NCBI GenBank assembly: GCA_027491155.1
Contig: JAIXWR010000043.1
Location: forward strand, 1-64,000
Source of the DNA: Verrucomicrobiaceae bacterium
GTDB taxonomy: Bacteria > Verrucomicrobiota > Verrucomicrobiia > Verrucomicrobiales > Akkermansiaceae
Reading direction: 5' to 3'
DNA length: 64,000 nt
Every line of letters begins with the position of its first letter. Within the stretch, counting starts at the first letter, position 1. Below are positions 30,370 to 38,896 of the stretch, in pieces. The position numbers and the translations under genes were made by a program. Under the pieces are notes generated by a model. That model ran no database searches. It was not told where the DNA came from and was given only the letters and a program-made list of their open reading frames with translations.

Positions 30370-32519
30370 TGGCCGAGACCTCTCCAGATTCCCCCAAGCA
30401 GGTCCGCCCCTTCTTCAGCCCGCTGCGGGCCTCGCTGCGGCGCACGATCTTCTTCGGCAGCGTGATCGTGGTGAACCTCGCCGCGACCTTCTGGCTCTAC
30501 GACCTGTTCACCCGCGTTGGCACCCACCGCGCCCACCTGCTGCTGCTGATCGTCTTCTTCGTCCTCAACGGCCTGCTCGTCCTCGGCTCGTTCCACGCGA
30601 TCTTCGGCGCCTGGGACATCCTGTGGGGCAGGAAGCGCGCGGTGCGGATCACGAAGCTCGCCGAGGAAGCCGGCGACGCGCCCCTCGCCCGCCGCTACGC
30701 GGTCGTGATGCCGGTTTACAACGAGGACTGCAACCGCTTCTGCGCCCGGATCGAGGCCATCTACCGCTCGATCGAGGCCACCGGGCACCTCGAGTCCTTC
30801 GATTTCTTCATCCTCAGCGACACCCGCGACCTCGACCTCTGGGTCCTCGAGGAAACCGCCTGGACCAACCTCTGCCGCAAGCTCGGCGGCTTCGGCCGCA
30901 TCTACTACCGCCGCCGTAGAAAGAACGAGAACCGCAAGGCGGGCAACATCGGCGATTTCGTCCGCACCTGGGGCGGCGGCTACGAAGGCATGGTAGTGCT
31001 CGACGCCGACAGCCTGATGGACGGCGGCGACATCCTCAAGATGACCCGCGTGATGGAGGCCTACCCGAACCTGGGCATCCTCCAGACCCCGCCCAAGCTG
31101 ATCCGCGGCTCGTCGATCTTCACCCGCCTCCAGCAGTTCGCGATGCGGCTCTACGGCCCGCTCTTCATCCGCGGCCTCAACTGGTGGCAGCTCGGCGGCG
31201 GCAGCTACTGGGGCCACAACGCGCTGATCCGGGTGAAGCCGTTCTCGGATTTCTGCGAACTGCCCGACCTTCCCGGCCGCGAGCCCTTCGGCGGGAAGAT
31301 CCTTAGCCACGACTTCGTCGAAGCCGCGCTGATGGTCAGCCAGGGCTGGGAAGTCTGGCTCGCCTGGGACATCGAGGGCACCTACGAGGAAGCCCCGCCG
31401 ACCCTGATCGACCACCTCAAGCGCGACCGCCGCTGGTGCCAGGGCAACCTCCAGCACCTCTGGCTGATCTTCGCCCGCAAGCTGCCGCTGACCGTCCGCG
31501 CCCACCTCTTCATGGGCATCATGGCCTACCTCGGCAGCCCGCTGTGGTTCCTTTTCCTGATCTTCGGCACCTGGGTCGCGTGGGACCGCGCCGGCAGCGA
31601 CCTCAGCAACCTGCCCTTCGACGAGACTTTCGTCGGCCGCTGGCTGAAGATCGGCGGCATCGAACAAAGCCTGATCCTCACCGGCTTCATCTTCCTGCTG
31701 CTCTTCCTGCCCAAGATCCTCGCCGTCACCCGCGCGCTGCTCGTTCCCTCCCTCCGCCGCTCCTTCGGCGGCGGTCTCCCGCTCGTCGCCGGAGTCGTCA
31801 TGGAAACCCTGCTTTCCATGCTGCTCGCCCCCTGCGTGATGGCCGCCCACACCTTCATGGTCATCAGCATCGTGCTCGGCCGCGCCGTCGGCTGGGGCAG
31901 CCAGAACCGCGAGGCCGACGGCACCGGCTGGGGAGAAGCCATGACCGTGCACCTCACGCCGACCCTGCTCGGCATCGGCTGGGCCGCACTCGCCTGGACC
32001 ATCAGCCCGGTCTTCACCGCCTGGATGTCCCCCATCCTGCTCGGACTGATCCTCTGCATCCCGGTCTCGGTCTGGACCAGCCGCGCCCGCTACGGCAAGG
32101 CCCTCGCGGCAAAGCGGATCCTTTCGACACCGGAGGAACTCGACCCGCCCGCCGTGATGAAGCTCGCCGACCTCGCCAAGGCATCGGTCGATCCCGCGCT
32201 GGACGCCACCACCCCGTGCCGCCACGGCTTGATCGCGGCGGTGGTCGATCCCTACGTCAACGGCGTCCACGTTTCCCTGCTCGAGCCCTCCGAGCTTTCG
32301 CCGGAAAACGAGGCCCTGGTCGAACGCTGCCTCACCGGAGGACCCGGCGCGTTGACAAAGGACGAGCTGATCGAACTCCTCTACCTTGCCCCGGGCATGC
32401 TGATGCTCCACCGCGCCGTCTGGCTGCGCCCGCAGGAAGGCATCCATGCCGTTTGGACCCAGGCGGTCGAGAGCTACCGCCGGCGCATGGACACGGGAGG
32501 CGGGGACGATACGGACTGA
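30369..32519 (+). CDS. opgH: Glucan glucosyltransferase OpgH
   Basis: 716 residues from the ATG at 30369. It is an inner-membrane family 2 glycosyltransferase that builds the beta-1,2-glucan backbone from UDP-glucose and moves it to the periplasm. Two helices near residues 28-75 are followed by the catalytic domain: VVMPVYNED, DTRD, LDADS and the acceptor motif RDRRWCQGN. Several C-terminal membrane helices follow (about residues 375-570), then a cytoplasmic tail of about 140 residues with HGLIAAVVDPYVN. It is shorter than the E. coli protein at the N-terminus. It closes the operon; a hairpin lies just after its stop. Confidence 0.93.
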   Translation: MAETSPDSPKQVRPFFSPLRASLRRTIFFGSVIVVNLAATFWLYDLFTRVGTHRAHLLLLIVFFVLNGLLVLGSFHAIFGAWDILWGRKRAVRITKLAEEAGDAPLARRYAVVMPVYNEDCNRFCARIEAIYRSIEATGHLESFDFFILSDTRDLDLWVLEETAWTNLCRKLGGFGRIYYRRRRKNENRKAGNIGDFVRTWGGGYEGMVVLDADSLMDGGDILKMTRVMEAYPNLGILQTPPKLIRGSSIFTRLQQFAMRLYGPLFIRGLNWWQLGGGSYWGHNALIRVKPFSDFCELPDLPGREPFGGKILSHDFVEAALMVSQGWEVWLAWDIEGTYEEAPPTLIDHLKRDRRWCQGNLQHLWLIFARKLPLTVRAHLFMGIMAYLGSPLWFLFLIFGTWVAWDRAGSDLSNLPFDETFVGRWLKIGGIEQSLILTGFIFLLLFLPKILAVTRALLVPSLRRSFGGGLPLVAGVVMETLLSMLLAPCVMAAHTFMVISIVLGRAVGWGSQNREADGTGWGEAMTVHLTPTLLGIGWAALAWTISPVFTAWMSPILLGLILCIPVSVWTSRARYGKALAAKRILSTPEELDPPAVMKLADLAKASVDPALDATTPCRHGLIAAVVDPYVNGVHVSLLEPSELSPENEALVERCLTGGPGALTKDELIELLYLAPGMLMLHRAVWLRPQEGIHAVWTQAVESYRRRMDTGGGDDTD

Positions 32520-32532
32520 ACCGCGGAACGGG

Positions 32533-32552
32533 CCCGCCCCCTTTCAGGCGGG
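32533..32552. terminator. Possible bidirectional terminator between opgH and the desaturase gene
   Basis: CCCGCC at 32533-32538 pairs with GGCGGG at 32547-32552 around an eight-base loop, in the 40-base gap between convergent genes. No clear T-run follows, so the call is moderate. Confidence 0.45.
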
Positions 32553-32559
32553 ACCGGTC

Positions 32560-34077
32560 TCAGCCCAACAGCCCCGTGGTGAGGTCCACCCGCTGGTAGC
32601 CCACGCCGTGGCGGTCGCAGAGAAGGTTCGAGGAAAGCCGGCCGCTCTCGTAGATCGTCGGCAAGCCGCTCCCCGGATGCGTTCCGCCGCCGACGAGGTA
32701 AAGGTTCTCGTAACCCTGCATCCGGTTGTGCGGGCGGAGATACAGCATCTGGTCCAGCGTGTGGGCGAGGTTGAAAGTGGCGCCCATGAAGACGTCGAGC
32801 CCGTCCCGCCAGTCGTCCGGAGTGAGGATCCGCTCTTCCACGATGTGGCTGCGCAGGTCCTTCATGCCGGTCTTCTTCTCGATCCGGTCCAGCACCTTGT
32901 CGCGATACTCCTGCTTCCGGCGTCCCCAATCGTAGCCGTTGCGGCAGTTGATCGTCGGCACCAGCACGTAGAGCCCCGACTTGCCCGCCGGCGCGACATG
33001 CGGATCGGTGATCGAGGAATTGCGGACATACACGGACATGTCGTCCGACACGTGGCGCTCGCCCTTGATGTCCTCGACGTTCTTCCGGTAGTCGTCGGCG
33101 AAGATGATATGGTGGTGCGGCTCGTCGCGGTAGATCGTGTCGAGCCCGAGGTAGAGCATGAAGGTGGAGCAGGAGAACTTCTTCCGCTCGAGATCCTCCT
33201 TCGGCCGCGAGTGCCCGTTCATCAGCGAGGTCACCGCATGGGCGTAGTCGGCGTTCATGATCGCGTCGTCGCATTCCAGCACCTCGCCGTCGTCGAGCCG
33301 CACGCCCTTGACGTCCGCGCCGTTGAAGATGACTTCCCGGACGCCGGTCCCGAGCCGGAGCTTGCCGCCGTGCTCCAGGAAGACCTTCGCCATCGCGTCG
33401 GAGATCCGGCACAGCCCGCCCTGCACGTGATAGATCCCGAACTTGTATTCGGTGTAGGAAAGGATGCTGAACAGCGCCGGGCAGCGCCACGGCGACATGC
33501 CGAGGTATTTCGCCTGAAAAGTGAAGGCGAGCTTGAGGCGGTCGTCGATGAAGTAGCGGTCGAGCACGTCGACCACCGATTTGCCCGTCGCGACATACTG
33601 CAGGGCCTTCATGAGGGTGGGGCTCAGGAAAGCCTTGAGCTCGTGGTAGGGCCGCTGGAGGCAGGGATAGATCGCCCGCATTTTCACCTCGTGATCCGCC
33701 ATGAAGCGGCGGTAGCCCTCGTCGTCCCCGGCGAAACTCCGGCCGATCTGGGTGGCCATCCGTTCGACGTCGCACGTGGTTTCCAGAGACACTCCGTCCC
33801 AGGTCAGCCGGGTCATCGGGTCCAGCAGGACGAAATCGAGGTAATCCTCCGCCTTGCGGCCCGCTTCCTGGAACACCTCGTCGAGGGTGAACTTCTGGTG
33901 GAGGAAGGTCGGGCCGGTGTCGAAGGAGTAGTCTCCCACCTTCAGCTCGGCATTGCGGCCACCGACGCGGTCGCGTTTCTCGACGATCGTGACATCGAAG
34001 CCCCGGCGCGCGAGGATCATCCCGGCGGTCAATCCGCCCGGCCCGGCACCCACGATCACCACCCGTTTGTCTTTCAT
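32560..34077 (-). CDS. Phytoene desaturase-like (CrtI family) FAD oxidoreductase
   Basis: 505 residues from the ATG at 34077, chosen because AAGGGA sits five bases upstream; a TTG four codons earlier would overlap that site. The N-terminal FAD-binding motif reads [21 protein letters not shown]. The middle has the family features TGPTFL and YHVQGGL, and the C-terminus has the second FAD contact [18 protein letters not shown]. Members add double bonds to carotenoid or related C30 to C40 precursors. No synthase or cyclase gene is beside it, so the natural substrate is open; it may also belong to the group that modifies squalene-derived C30 carotenoids. Confidence 0.88.
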   Translation of the reverse strand: MKDKRVVIVGAGPGGLTAGMILARRGFDVTIVEKRDRVGGRNAELKVGDYSFDTGPTFLHQKFTLDEVFQEAGRKAEDYLDFVLLDPMTRLTWDGVSLETTCDVERMATQIGRSFAGDDEGYRRFMADHEVKMRAIYPCLQRPYHELKAFLSPTLMKALQYVATGKSVVDVLDRYFIDDRLKLAFTFQAKYLGMSPWRCPALFSILSYTEYKFGIYHVQGGLCRISDAMAKVFLEHGGKLRLGTGVREVIFNGADVKGVRLDDGEVLECDDAIMNADYAHAVTSLMNGHSRPKEDLERKKFSCSTFMLYLGLDTIYRDEPHHHIIFADDYRKNVEDIKGERHVSDDMSVYVRNSSITDPHVAPAGKSGLYVLVPTINCRNGYDWGRRKQEYRDKVLDRIEKKTGMKDLRSHIVEERILTPDDWRDGLDVFMGATFNLAHTLDQMLYLRPHNRMQGYENLYLVGGGTHPGSGLPTIYESGRLSSNLLCDRHGVGYQRVDLTTGLLG

Positions 34078-34149
34078 CGTTCCCTTCAAGCGCCGTATTC
34101 ATAGCGCCACCTCCGCTTCGCGCTAACTGAAAAAGCCGTAAATCCGCCG

Positions 34150-34992
34150 ATGACCGCTCCCGTGACCCGCTTCGCCCCCAGCCCGACCGGCCGGCTGCAT
34201 CTCGGGCATGCGCTGGCGGCCCGGGTCGCCCGGGACCTGGCGAAGGACGCCGGCGGGCGCTTCCTGCTGCGCTTCGAGGACATCGACCACACCCGGGTCC
34301 GCCCGGAATTCTACCTGGAAATCGAGGAAGACCTCCGCTGGCTGGGGCTCGATTGGGACGGACCGGCCCTGCGCCAGTCCGATCGCGGCGACGCCTACGC
34401 CGCGGCGCTCGACCGCCTCCGCGGGCAAGGCAGCGTCTATCCCTGCTTCTGCACCCGCCGGGAGATCGAGGAAGAAGTGGCCCGGATGACCGGCGCCCCC
34501 CACGGCCCCGAAGGCGCGCTCTACCCGGGCACCTGCCGCCGGCTTTCGCAGGCGGAACGGAAATCCCGCCTCGCCGCCGGTGCCCAGCCGGCCTGGCGCC
34601 TCGATGCCCTTCGTGCCTCGAAAATCGGCGGTCCGCTCACATTCACCGACCTCCGCCACGGCGTCCACCCCGTCGATCCCGCGCTGCTCGGCGACGTGAT
34701 TCTCGCCCGCAAGGACATCGGCACCTCCTACCATCTCGCCGTGGTGGTGGACGATGCCTTCCAGCAAGTCACCCACGTCACCCGCGGCGAAGACCTGCTG
34801 CCCTCCACCCACGTCCACCGCCTGCTGCAAGCCCTGCTCGGCCTGCCCGAGCCGCTCTACCTGCATCACGAACTGGTCACCGACGAACACGGCGTGCGCC
34901 TGGCGAAGCGCCACGACGCACTCTCGATCCGCACCATGCGGGAATCCGGCCTCGGCCCCGCCGATGTCCTCGGCAGGCTGCCCCGCGCGTGA
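34150..34992 (+). CDS. gluQ: Glutamyl-Q tRNA(Asp) synthetase
   Basis: 280 residues. It attaches glutamate to the modified base queuosine in the anticodon of tRNA(Asp). It has the class I catalytic core of GluRS with FAPSPTGRLHLGH (the HIGH motif), a zinc site formed by YPCFCTRREIEEE and YPGTCR, and the KMSKS-like segment VRLAKRHDA. The protein ends right after the core, with no anticodon-binding domain, which separates GluQ-RS from true glutamyl-tRNA synthetase (about 470 residues or more). It implies that the organism has queuosine in its tRNA. The gene is divergent from the desaturase gene, about 70 bases away. Confidence 0.92.
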   Translation: MTAPVTRFAPSPTGRLHLGHALAARVARDLAKDAGGRFLLRFEDIDHTRVRPEFYLEIEEDLRWLGLDWDGPALRQSDRGDAYAAALDRLRGQGSVYPCFCTRREIEEEVARMTGAPHGPEGALYPGTCRRLSQAERKSRLAAGAQPAWRLDALRASKIGGPLTFTDLRHGVHPVDPALLGDVILARKDIGTSYHLAVVVDDAFQQVTHVTRGEDLLPSTHVHRLLQALLGLPEPLYLHHELVTDEHGVRLAKRHDALSIRTMRESGLGPADVLGRLPRA

Positions 34993-35004
34993 GAATCTGC
35001 CACG

Positions 35005-35256
35005 TTGCTTTTCCAGCAGGATTCCGGCAATGTTTCAGCCGCCTTGAATTTCGAGCCCTACAACCTGCTGGCCGGCCTTGTCTTCGGCACGATCGGCATC
35101 GGGGCCTGGCGCTACGGCAAGGCGCTCGACCGCTGGAAGCCGGTCGCCATCGGGCTTGCGCTGATGATCTATCCCTATTTCACGCCGTGGGCCTGGCTGA
35201 CGTGGACCGTCGGCATCGCACTTCTGGTGCTGCTTTGGTTCCACCACGACGAATAA
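35005..35256 (+). CDS. Short two- to three-helix membrane protein
   Basis: 83 residues if read from a TTG at 35005, or 70 residues from a second TTG at 35044 (then beginning NFEPYNLLAGLVFG). The shorter form looks more natural because it starts at the conserved-looking part. No good ribosome site or ATG decides the matter; the ATG at 35030 is out of frame. The helices are at about LLAGLVFGTIGIGAW, VAIGLALMIYPYF and WTVGIALLVLLWF. Proteins of this size and pattern are common in bacteria and have no established function. It lies 12 bases after gluQ, so it is probably cotranscribed. Confidence 0.6.
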   Translation: MLFQQDSGNVSAALNFEPYNLLAGLVFGTIGIGAWRYGKALDRWKPVAIGLALMIYPYFTPWAWLTWTVGIALLVLLWFHHDE

Positions 35257-35264
35257 GAGCCCTG

Positions 35265-35660
35265 TCAGTAAGGGTGCAGAGTCAGGCGGATCGGCCAGCT
35301 TGCTTCCTTCGCCGATGGTAGCCGGACCCACGCTTCGTGCTCTCGGCCGTCTTTCGAAGCGCTCGCGACGATGTAGAGCCCTGAAGGATCATTCGCACGA
35401 CGGCGGTTGAGCCGGAAGATACCGTTGCCGTCGGCCTGCACCGGCAAGATGGTTTCCCCCTCTCCAAAAATGCCTGGCTGCGGACCGTTGATCGGAAAGG
35501 ACCACCCGTTAACCCAAATTCTACACCGGGCATGAGCGGCCGGCGTTCCGTCGGGAAAGGTGAAGCGGATCGTGTGCTTCCATCCTCCGTATGCCAGCAC
35601 GCCCTGCCACAGCAATGCCACCGCCGCGGACGCCATCAGGATTCTCCGCCAACGCTTCAT
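35265..35660 (-). CDS. Small exported protein, possibly carboxypeptidase-regulatory-like
   Basis: 131 residues. A basic N-terminus and one hydrophobic stretch ([20 protein letters not shown]) act as a signal peptide or anchor. The remaining 100 residues look like a single beta-sandwich: [20 protein letters not shown], then [11 protein letters not shown] and GLYIVASAS, a pattern that recalls carboxypeptidase regulatory-like or MSCRAMM-type domains. I cannot assign a function. It ends nine bases from the convergent membrane-protein gene and is divergent from the cyclophilin gene. Confidence 0.55.
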   Translation of the reverse strand: MKRWRRILMASAAVALLWQGVLAYGGWKHTIRFTFPDGTPAAHARCRIWVNGWSFPINGPQPGIFGEGETILPVQADGNGIFRLNRRRANDPSGLYIVASASKDGREHEAWVRLPSAKEASWPIRLTLHPY

Positions 35661-35748
35661 TCGCTCTCAGGCTCAGCCCCTGCCCCGGCGAGGCCAAGCC
35701 GGAATTTCCTTCTGGTCTCTTGTCTCCGGCTTCTGGAATCTCAAGGCC

Positions 35749-36249
35749 ATGTCCGACATCCGCATCACGCTGCATACCGACAAGGGCGACATCCAAGCCA
35801 CCCTCTTCGCCTCCAAGGTCCCGGTCACCTCCGCGAACTTCCTCAACCTCGCCAAGCGCGGCTACTACGACGGCGTCTCGTTCCACCGGGTGATCGCCAA
35901 TTTCATGATCCAGGGCGGCGATCCCACCGGCACCGGCCGCGGCGGCCCGGGCTACCGCTTCGCCGACGAGATCGACCACAGCCTGAAGCACTCCAAGCCC
36001 GGCATCTTCTCCATGGCCAACGCCGGCCCCAACACCAACGGCAGCCAGTTCTTCATCACCCACCTGCCCACGCCCCACCTCGATGGCAAACACGCGGTCT
36101 TCGGCGAGGTCACCACGGGGCAGGACGTGGTCAATGCGGTGCGCCAGGGCGACAAGATCCGGTCGATCACCGTTCACGACGACACGACCGCACTGTTCGA
36201 AAGCCAGAAAGATCATCTGGAGCATTGGAATTCGATCCTCAACGGCTGA
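35749..36249 (+). CDS. Cyclophilin-type peptidyl-prolyl isomerase
   Basis: 166 residues from the ATG at 35749, with AAGG a few bases upstream. It speeds cis-trans turning of proline peptide bonds. The active-site pattern of cyclophilins is complete: [39 protein letters not shown] and [11 protein letters not shown], including the catalytic Arg in FHRV. There is no signal peptide, so it should act in the cytoplasm. It is a short single-domain form. A strong terminator follows 48 bases after the stop, so the downstream secreted-protein operon is independent. Confidence 0.95.
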   Translation: MSDIRITLHTDKGDIQATLFASKVPVTSANFLNLAKRGYYDGVSFHRVIANFMIQGGDPTGTGRGGPGYRFADEIDHSLKHSKPGIFSMANAGPNTNGSQFFITHLPTPHLDGKHAVFGEVTTGQDVVNAVRQGDKIRSITVHDDTTALFESQKDHLEHWNSILNG

Positions 36250-36297
36250 TCGAAACTGCCGATCGCAGTTCCGTTAGCATTTCTTAACTATCAATCT

Positions 36298-36342
36298 CCC
36301 CTGTCGTTCGTCCCCCGGGACCCCAACGTCAGGGGATTTTTG
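36298..36342 (+). terminator. Intrinsic terminator after the cyclophilin gene
   Basis: CCCCTG at 36298-36303 pairs with CAGGGG at 36330-36335; after one T-T mismatch the stem continues with CGTT/AACG. ATTTTT follows directly at 36336-36341. The loop itself contains GTCCC/GGGAC. This is a good rho-independent terminator on the plus strand. Confidence 0.8.
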
Positions 36343-36475
36343 CGCACTTTCAAAGACATTTCATTGCTTTATATGCCACACAAACTTCGACATCTGACTC
36401 CCCGGATCCCCGCGTGATCGCGTAGATTGGCCCGGACTTCTTGAATTTCGGGTGGTGCGGGATTTGAATCACCCC

Positions 36476-36496
36476 CGTCAGCTCCCCCGGCTGACG
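36476..36496 (+). promoter_or_regulatory. Hairpin in the leader of the three-gene secreted operon
   Basis: CGTCAGC at 36476-36482 is perfectly matched by GCTGACG at 36490-36496 with a seven-base loop rich in C. It ends 22 bases before the ATG at 36519. It could be an operator or an RNA structure that controls translation. An AT-rich TTATAT at 36369-36374 upstream might be a -10 box, but no convincing -35 box is seen. Confidence 0.4.
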
Positions 36497-36518
36497 CTGT
36501 TCCATCCCCCCACCCCCC

Positions 36519-37229
36519 ATGAACTTCCCGCTGCCCCCCCGCAGAGGACGTTTGCTGACCGGCCTGCTCGCAGGTCTCTGTGTCCTTGGCAACGTCACCG
36601 CCGCCGACGCGACCCCGCGTGGCACCCTGAATGTCGACCGCGACCTCGTTCGCACCGGCACCCGCTCCCAGTTGACCTGGCAGATCGAATACCCGGCCCC
36701 GGTCACCAGCGTGATCGACATCCTGACGCCGAACATCATCAAGCCGAAGAAGGACCTGAAGATGCGGGTCCGCGTGCTCGGTGCCTCCTTCCAGGAAACG
36801 GCGACCAAGTTCCTCCCCGTCGAAGTGATGTGGAGCAGGAACAACTCCTCCTTCACCCGGATCTTCTACGGCCTCCAGACCGGTGTGAACCCGTCCTCGG
36901 TCGTGCTCGATACCACCGTGAAGGCCGGCGACACGATCAACTTCGGCGGCCGCGGCTGGCGCAGCGGTGCCTGGCTCCCCCTCTACCGGACCAACACGGC
37001 CACCCCGAACCTGGTGATGCTCAAGAACGGCGACCGCGTCCCCTCGACGGTCCCCGCTCTCAACGGAAGTTCGATCGAGAGCTTCCTGAAGCCCTACATG
37101 AACACCTCGACCAAGACAGTGAAGATCGGCGACCGCGACCTGATCCTCCTGATGGAACTCGGCCAGACCAACACCTCGTCCAGCGGCTTCGACCTTCAGG
37201 ACCTCGTGGTCCTCGTGACCTTCGAGTAA
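36519..37229 (+). CDS. Secreted protein of unknown function, first of a three-gene operon
   Basis: 236 residues. The N-terminus is a signal peptide (LLTGLLAGLCVLGNVTAADA). The mature part opens with RGTLNVDRDLVRTGTRSQLTWQIEYP, typical of an Ig-like beta-sandwich, and contains basic patches such as IIKPKKDLKMRVRV. It ends GFDLQDLVVLVTFE. I do not recognise the family. A hairpin lies just before the start. The next gene begins 19 bases after the stop, so the three genes from here to 38777 are likely one transcript encoding exported proteins that work together on the cell surface. Confidence 0.65.
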   Translation: MNFPLPPRRGRLLTGLLAGLCVLGNVTAADATPRGTLNVDRDLVRTGTRSQLTWQIEYPAPVTSVIDILTPNIIKPKKDLKMRVRVLGASFQETATKFLPVEVMWSRNNSSFTRIFYGLQTGVNPSSVVLDTTVKAGDTINFGGRGWRSGAWLPLYRTNTATPNLVMLKNGDRVPSTVPALNGSSIESFLKPYMNTSTKTVKIGDRDLILLMELGQTNTSSSGFDLQDLVVLVTFE

Positions 37230-37248
37230 TCCCCACCCTCCCCCCCCA

Positions 37249-37764
37249 ATGAAATCCCCCCTGATCCTGCTCGCCTTCCTCTCCGGCGCGGCATTCGCCG
37301 CCCCGGTGATCACCGACCGCATCACTCCCGAAGAGATCGCCCAACGGCAAAAGGCCTCACCCGTCGCCGCCCTCCAGCAAGCGGCCGCCGGGAAAGACGC
37401 CGCCGTCGCCCGCCCCGGCGAGGAGTCGCTCATCGCGCAGTCCGACATCCTTGCCGACGGCCACAACTGGACGCTCGTCCCCAAGGGTGCCGTCCTCCAT
37501 GTCCCGCAGGCCCTCGCCAACCGCGTCGGCGCCAAGCCCCTCGGCCGCCTTCTTGCCTGGACCGATTTCCTCACCGTCAACCGCGGCTGGCTTTTCACCG
37601 AAGAGATCACCTTCGACCAGGCCGCCGGCAAGACCCCGATCCCGCCCAGCCGCACCGAGTTCTGGAAGAAGAACGGCAAGGTGATCGTCGCCGTCCATCT
37701 CGGCGGCCCCATCTCCGTCAAGTCCGAAGCTCCCGCCACCACCCCCGTCGCTGTCACCCCATGA
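37249..37764 (+). CDS. Secreted protein of unknown function, second of the operon
   Basis: 171 residues. A signal peptide (LILLAFLSGAAFA) is followed by an Ala-rich helical segment (EEIAQRQKASPVAALQQAAAG) and a compact domain with TLVPKGAVLHVPQAL and LAWTDFLTVNRGWLFTEEIT. The C-terminus is Pro/Ala/Thr-rich and probably disordered. No catalytic motif is evident. Its stop overlaps the start of the next gene in an ATGA junction, which suggests that the two products are made in step. Confidence 0.65.
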   Translation: MKSPLILLAFLSGAAFAAPVITDRITPEEIAQRQKASPVAALQQAAAGKDAAVARPGEESLIAQSDILADGHNWTLVPKGAVLHVPQALANRVGAKPLGRLLAWTDFLTVNRGWLFTEEITFDQAAGKTPIPPSRTEFWKKNGKVIVAVHLGGPISVKSEAPATTPVAVTP

Positions 37765-38777
37765 AAACACTCCTGATCCTTGCCCCCCTCCTCCTCTCCC
37801 ACGCCTTCGGGCAAGGAGCAGGCTACGTGAACTTCATCCGCCAGCAGCAGAAGACCACCGGCGTGGTCTGGTCGATGCCGGTCGATCCCAAAGGTGCCGG
37901 ACCTTCCCAGCTTCCGCTCGAACAAGACGGCGCCCTCTTCCAGCTCTGGACCATCGAGCAGGCCACCGCCAAGGACTACCTCCTCGACCAGAAGCTCGTC
38001 GGCGCCTACCTCCCGTCCGCCAGCATCTCGATCCGCACCCTCGATCCCTACACCGGCGTCCCCCGCACCCGCGCCGACCAGCCGTTCACCGTCACCTTGA
38101 ACGTTTCCGGCCTCCTGAGCGGCACCGGCCTGCCTGAGGCCTCGACCAAGGTTCTGCTCGAGCACCACCTCGCCAGCTACAACGGCGAACAAAAGTCCGT
38201 GCCGGCCGCCCGTGCCATTTCCGGAACTCCCGTTTCCTCCGCCTACCTCACCACCAACGGCATGAGCACCCTCCAGTTCCCGGTGACCAACCTCAAGGCC
38301 TCGGACCCGACCACCGCCCAAGGCGAGGAACACTTCGTCATCCACGCGCTTGCCGACGAGAGCGCCGGACAAACCCAGCTCGCCTCCGCCTACGTCCAGG
38401 TCTGGCCGGTCGCTTCCGGCTCCATCGAAGGCATCGCGGAGAACCAAAAGGTCCGCTTCCATGCACCGAACCTCACCGTCAACCTGACCGACCTCTACCC
38501 GCGCAGCAACACCTGGCTCCAGATCTATCCGGGCGCCGCACGGCTCGGCACCGTGGGCAACCCGGTCGACGGCTCGATTCTCATCCTCGACCAGGACCGC
38601 AGCGACAGCCGCCTGCTCACCGTCTCCGACTACGATTCCGTCATGGCCGAAGACGGCACCTACACCATCGAGCTCCTCACCCAGACGCCCTTCGGCATCG
38701 ACCGGCTCGACCACGTCACTTTCATCGTCGACCGCAAGCTCGAGATCCGCGCCCAGCTCGGCGGCATCGACGAATAA
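37761..38777 (+). CDS. Secreted beta-rich protein of unknown function, third of the operon
   Basis: 338 residues. A signal peptide (LLILAPLLLSHAFGQ) leads to a region starting GAGYVNFIRQQQKTTGVVWSMPV. The protein then looks like two or three beta-sandwich domains, with ASISIRTLDPYTGVPRTRADQPFTV and later FHAPNLTVNLTDLYPRSNTWLQIYPG and the closing GTYTIELLTQTPFGIDRLDHVTF. No enzyme motif is visible; a structural or surface role is possible. It overlaps the previous gene by four bases and ends the operon. The following gene is convergent. Confidence 0.65.
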   Translation: MKTLLILAPLLLSHAFGQGAGYVNFIRQQQKTTGVVWSMPVDPKGAGPSQLPLEQDGALFQLWTIEQATAKDYLLDQKLVGAYLPSASISIRTLDPYTGVPRTRADQPFTVTLNVSGLLSGTGLPEASTKVLLEHHLASYNGEQKSVPAARAISGTPVSSAYLTTNGMSTLQFPVTNLKASDPTTAQGEEHFVIHALADESAGQTQLASAYVQVWPVASGSIEGIAENQKVRFHAPNLTVNLTDLYPRSNTWLQIYPGAARLGTVGNPVDGSILILDQDRSDSRLLTVSDYDSVMAEDGTYTIELLTQTPFGIDRLDHVTFIVDRKLEIRAQLGGIDE

Positions 38778-38896
38778 GATTCCGAGGCCTGTTCACCCTC
38801 GCCCGCTCCCCCCGAAAACCGGGCCGGCCGGCGGTGCAGGAGGATCCGTTCACTCCCCCCGACCGATCCTTCTCACCGTCCGGCCGGTACCGAGTT

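Noticed and set aside
36369-38714. A 781-codon minus-strand open frame across the three-gene secreted operon
   Set aside because: It spans three good plus-strand genes with signal peptides and an ATGA junction, and its translation is compositionally biased without motifs.
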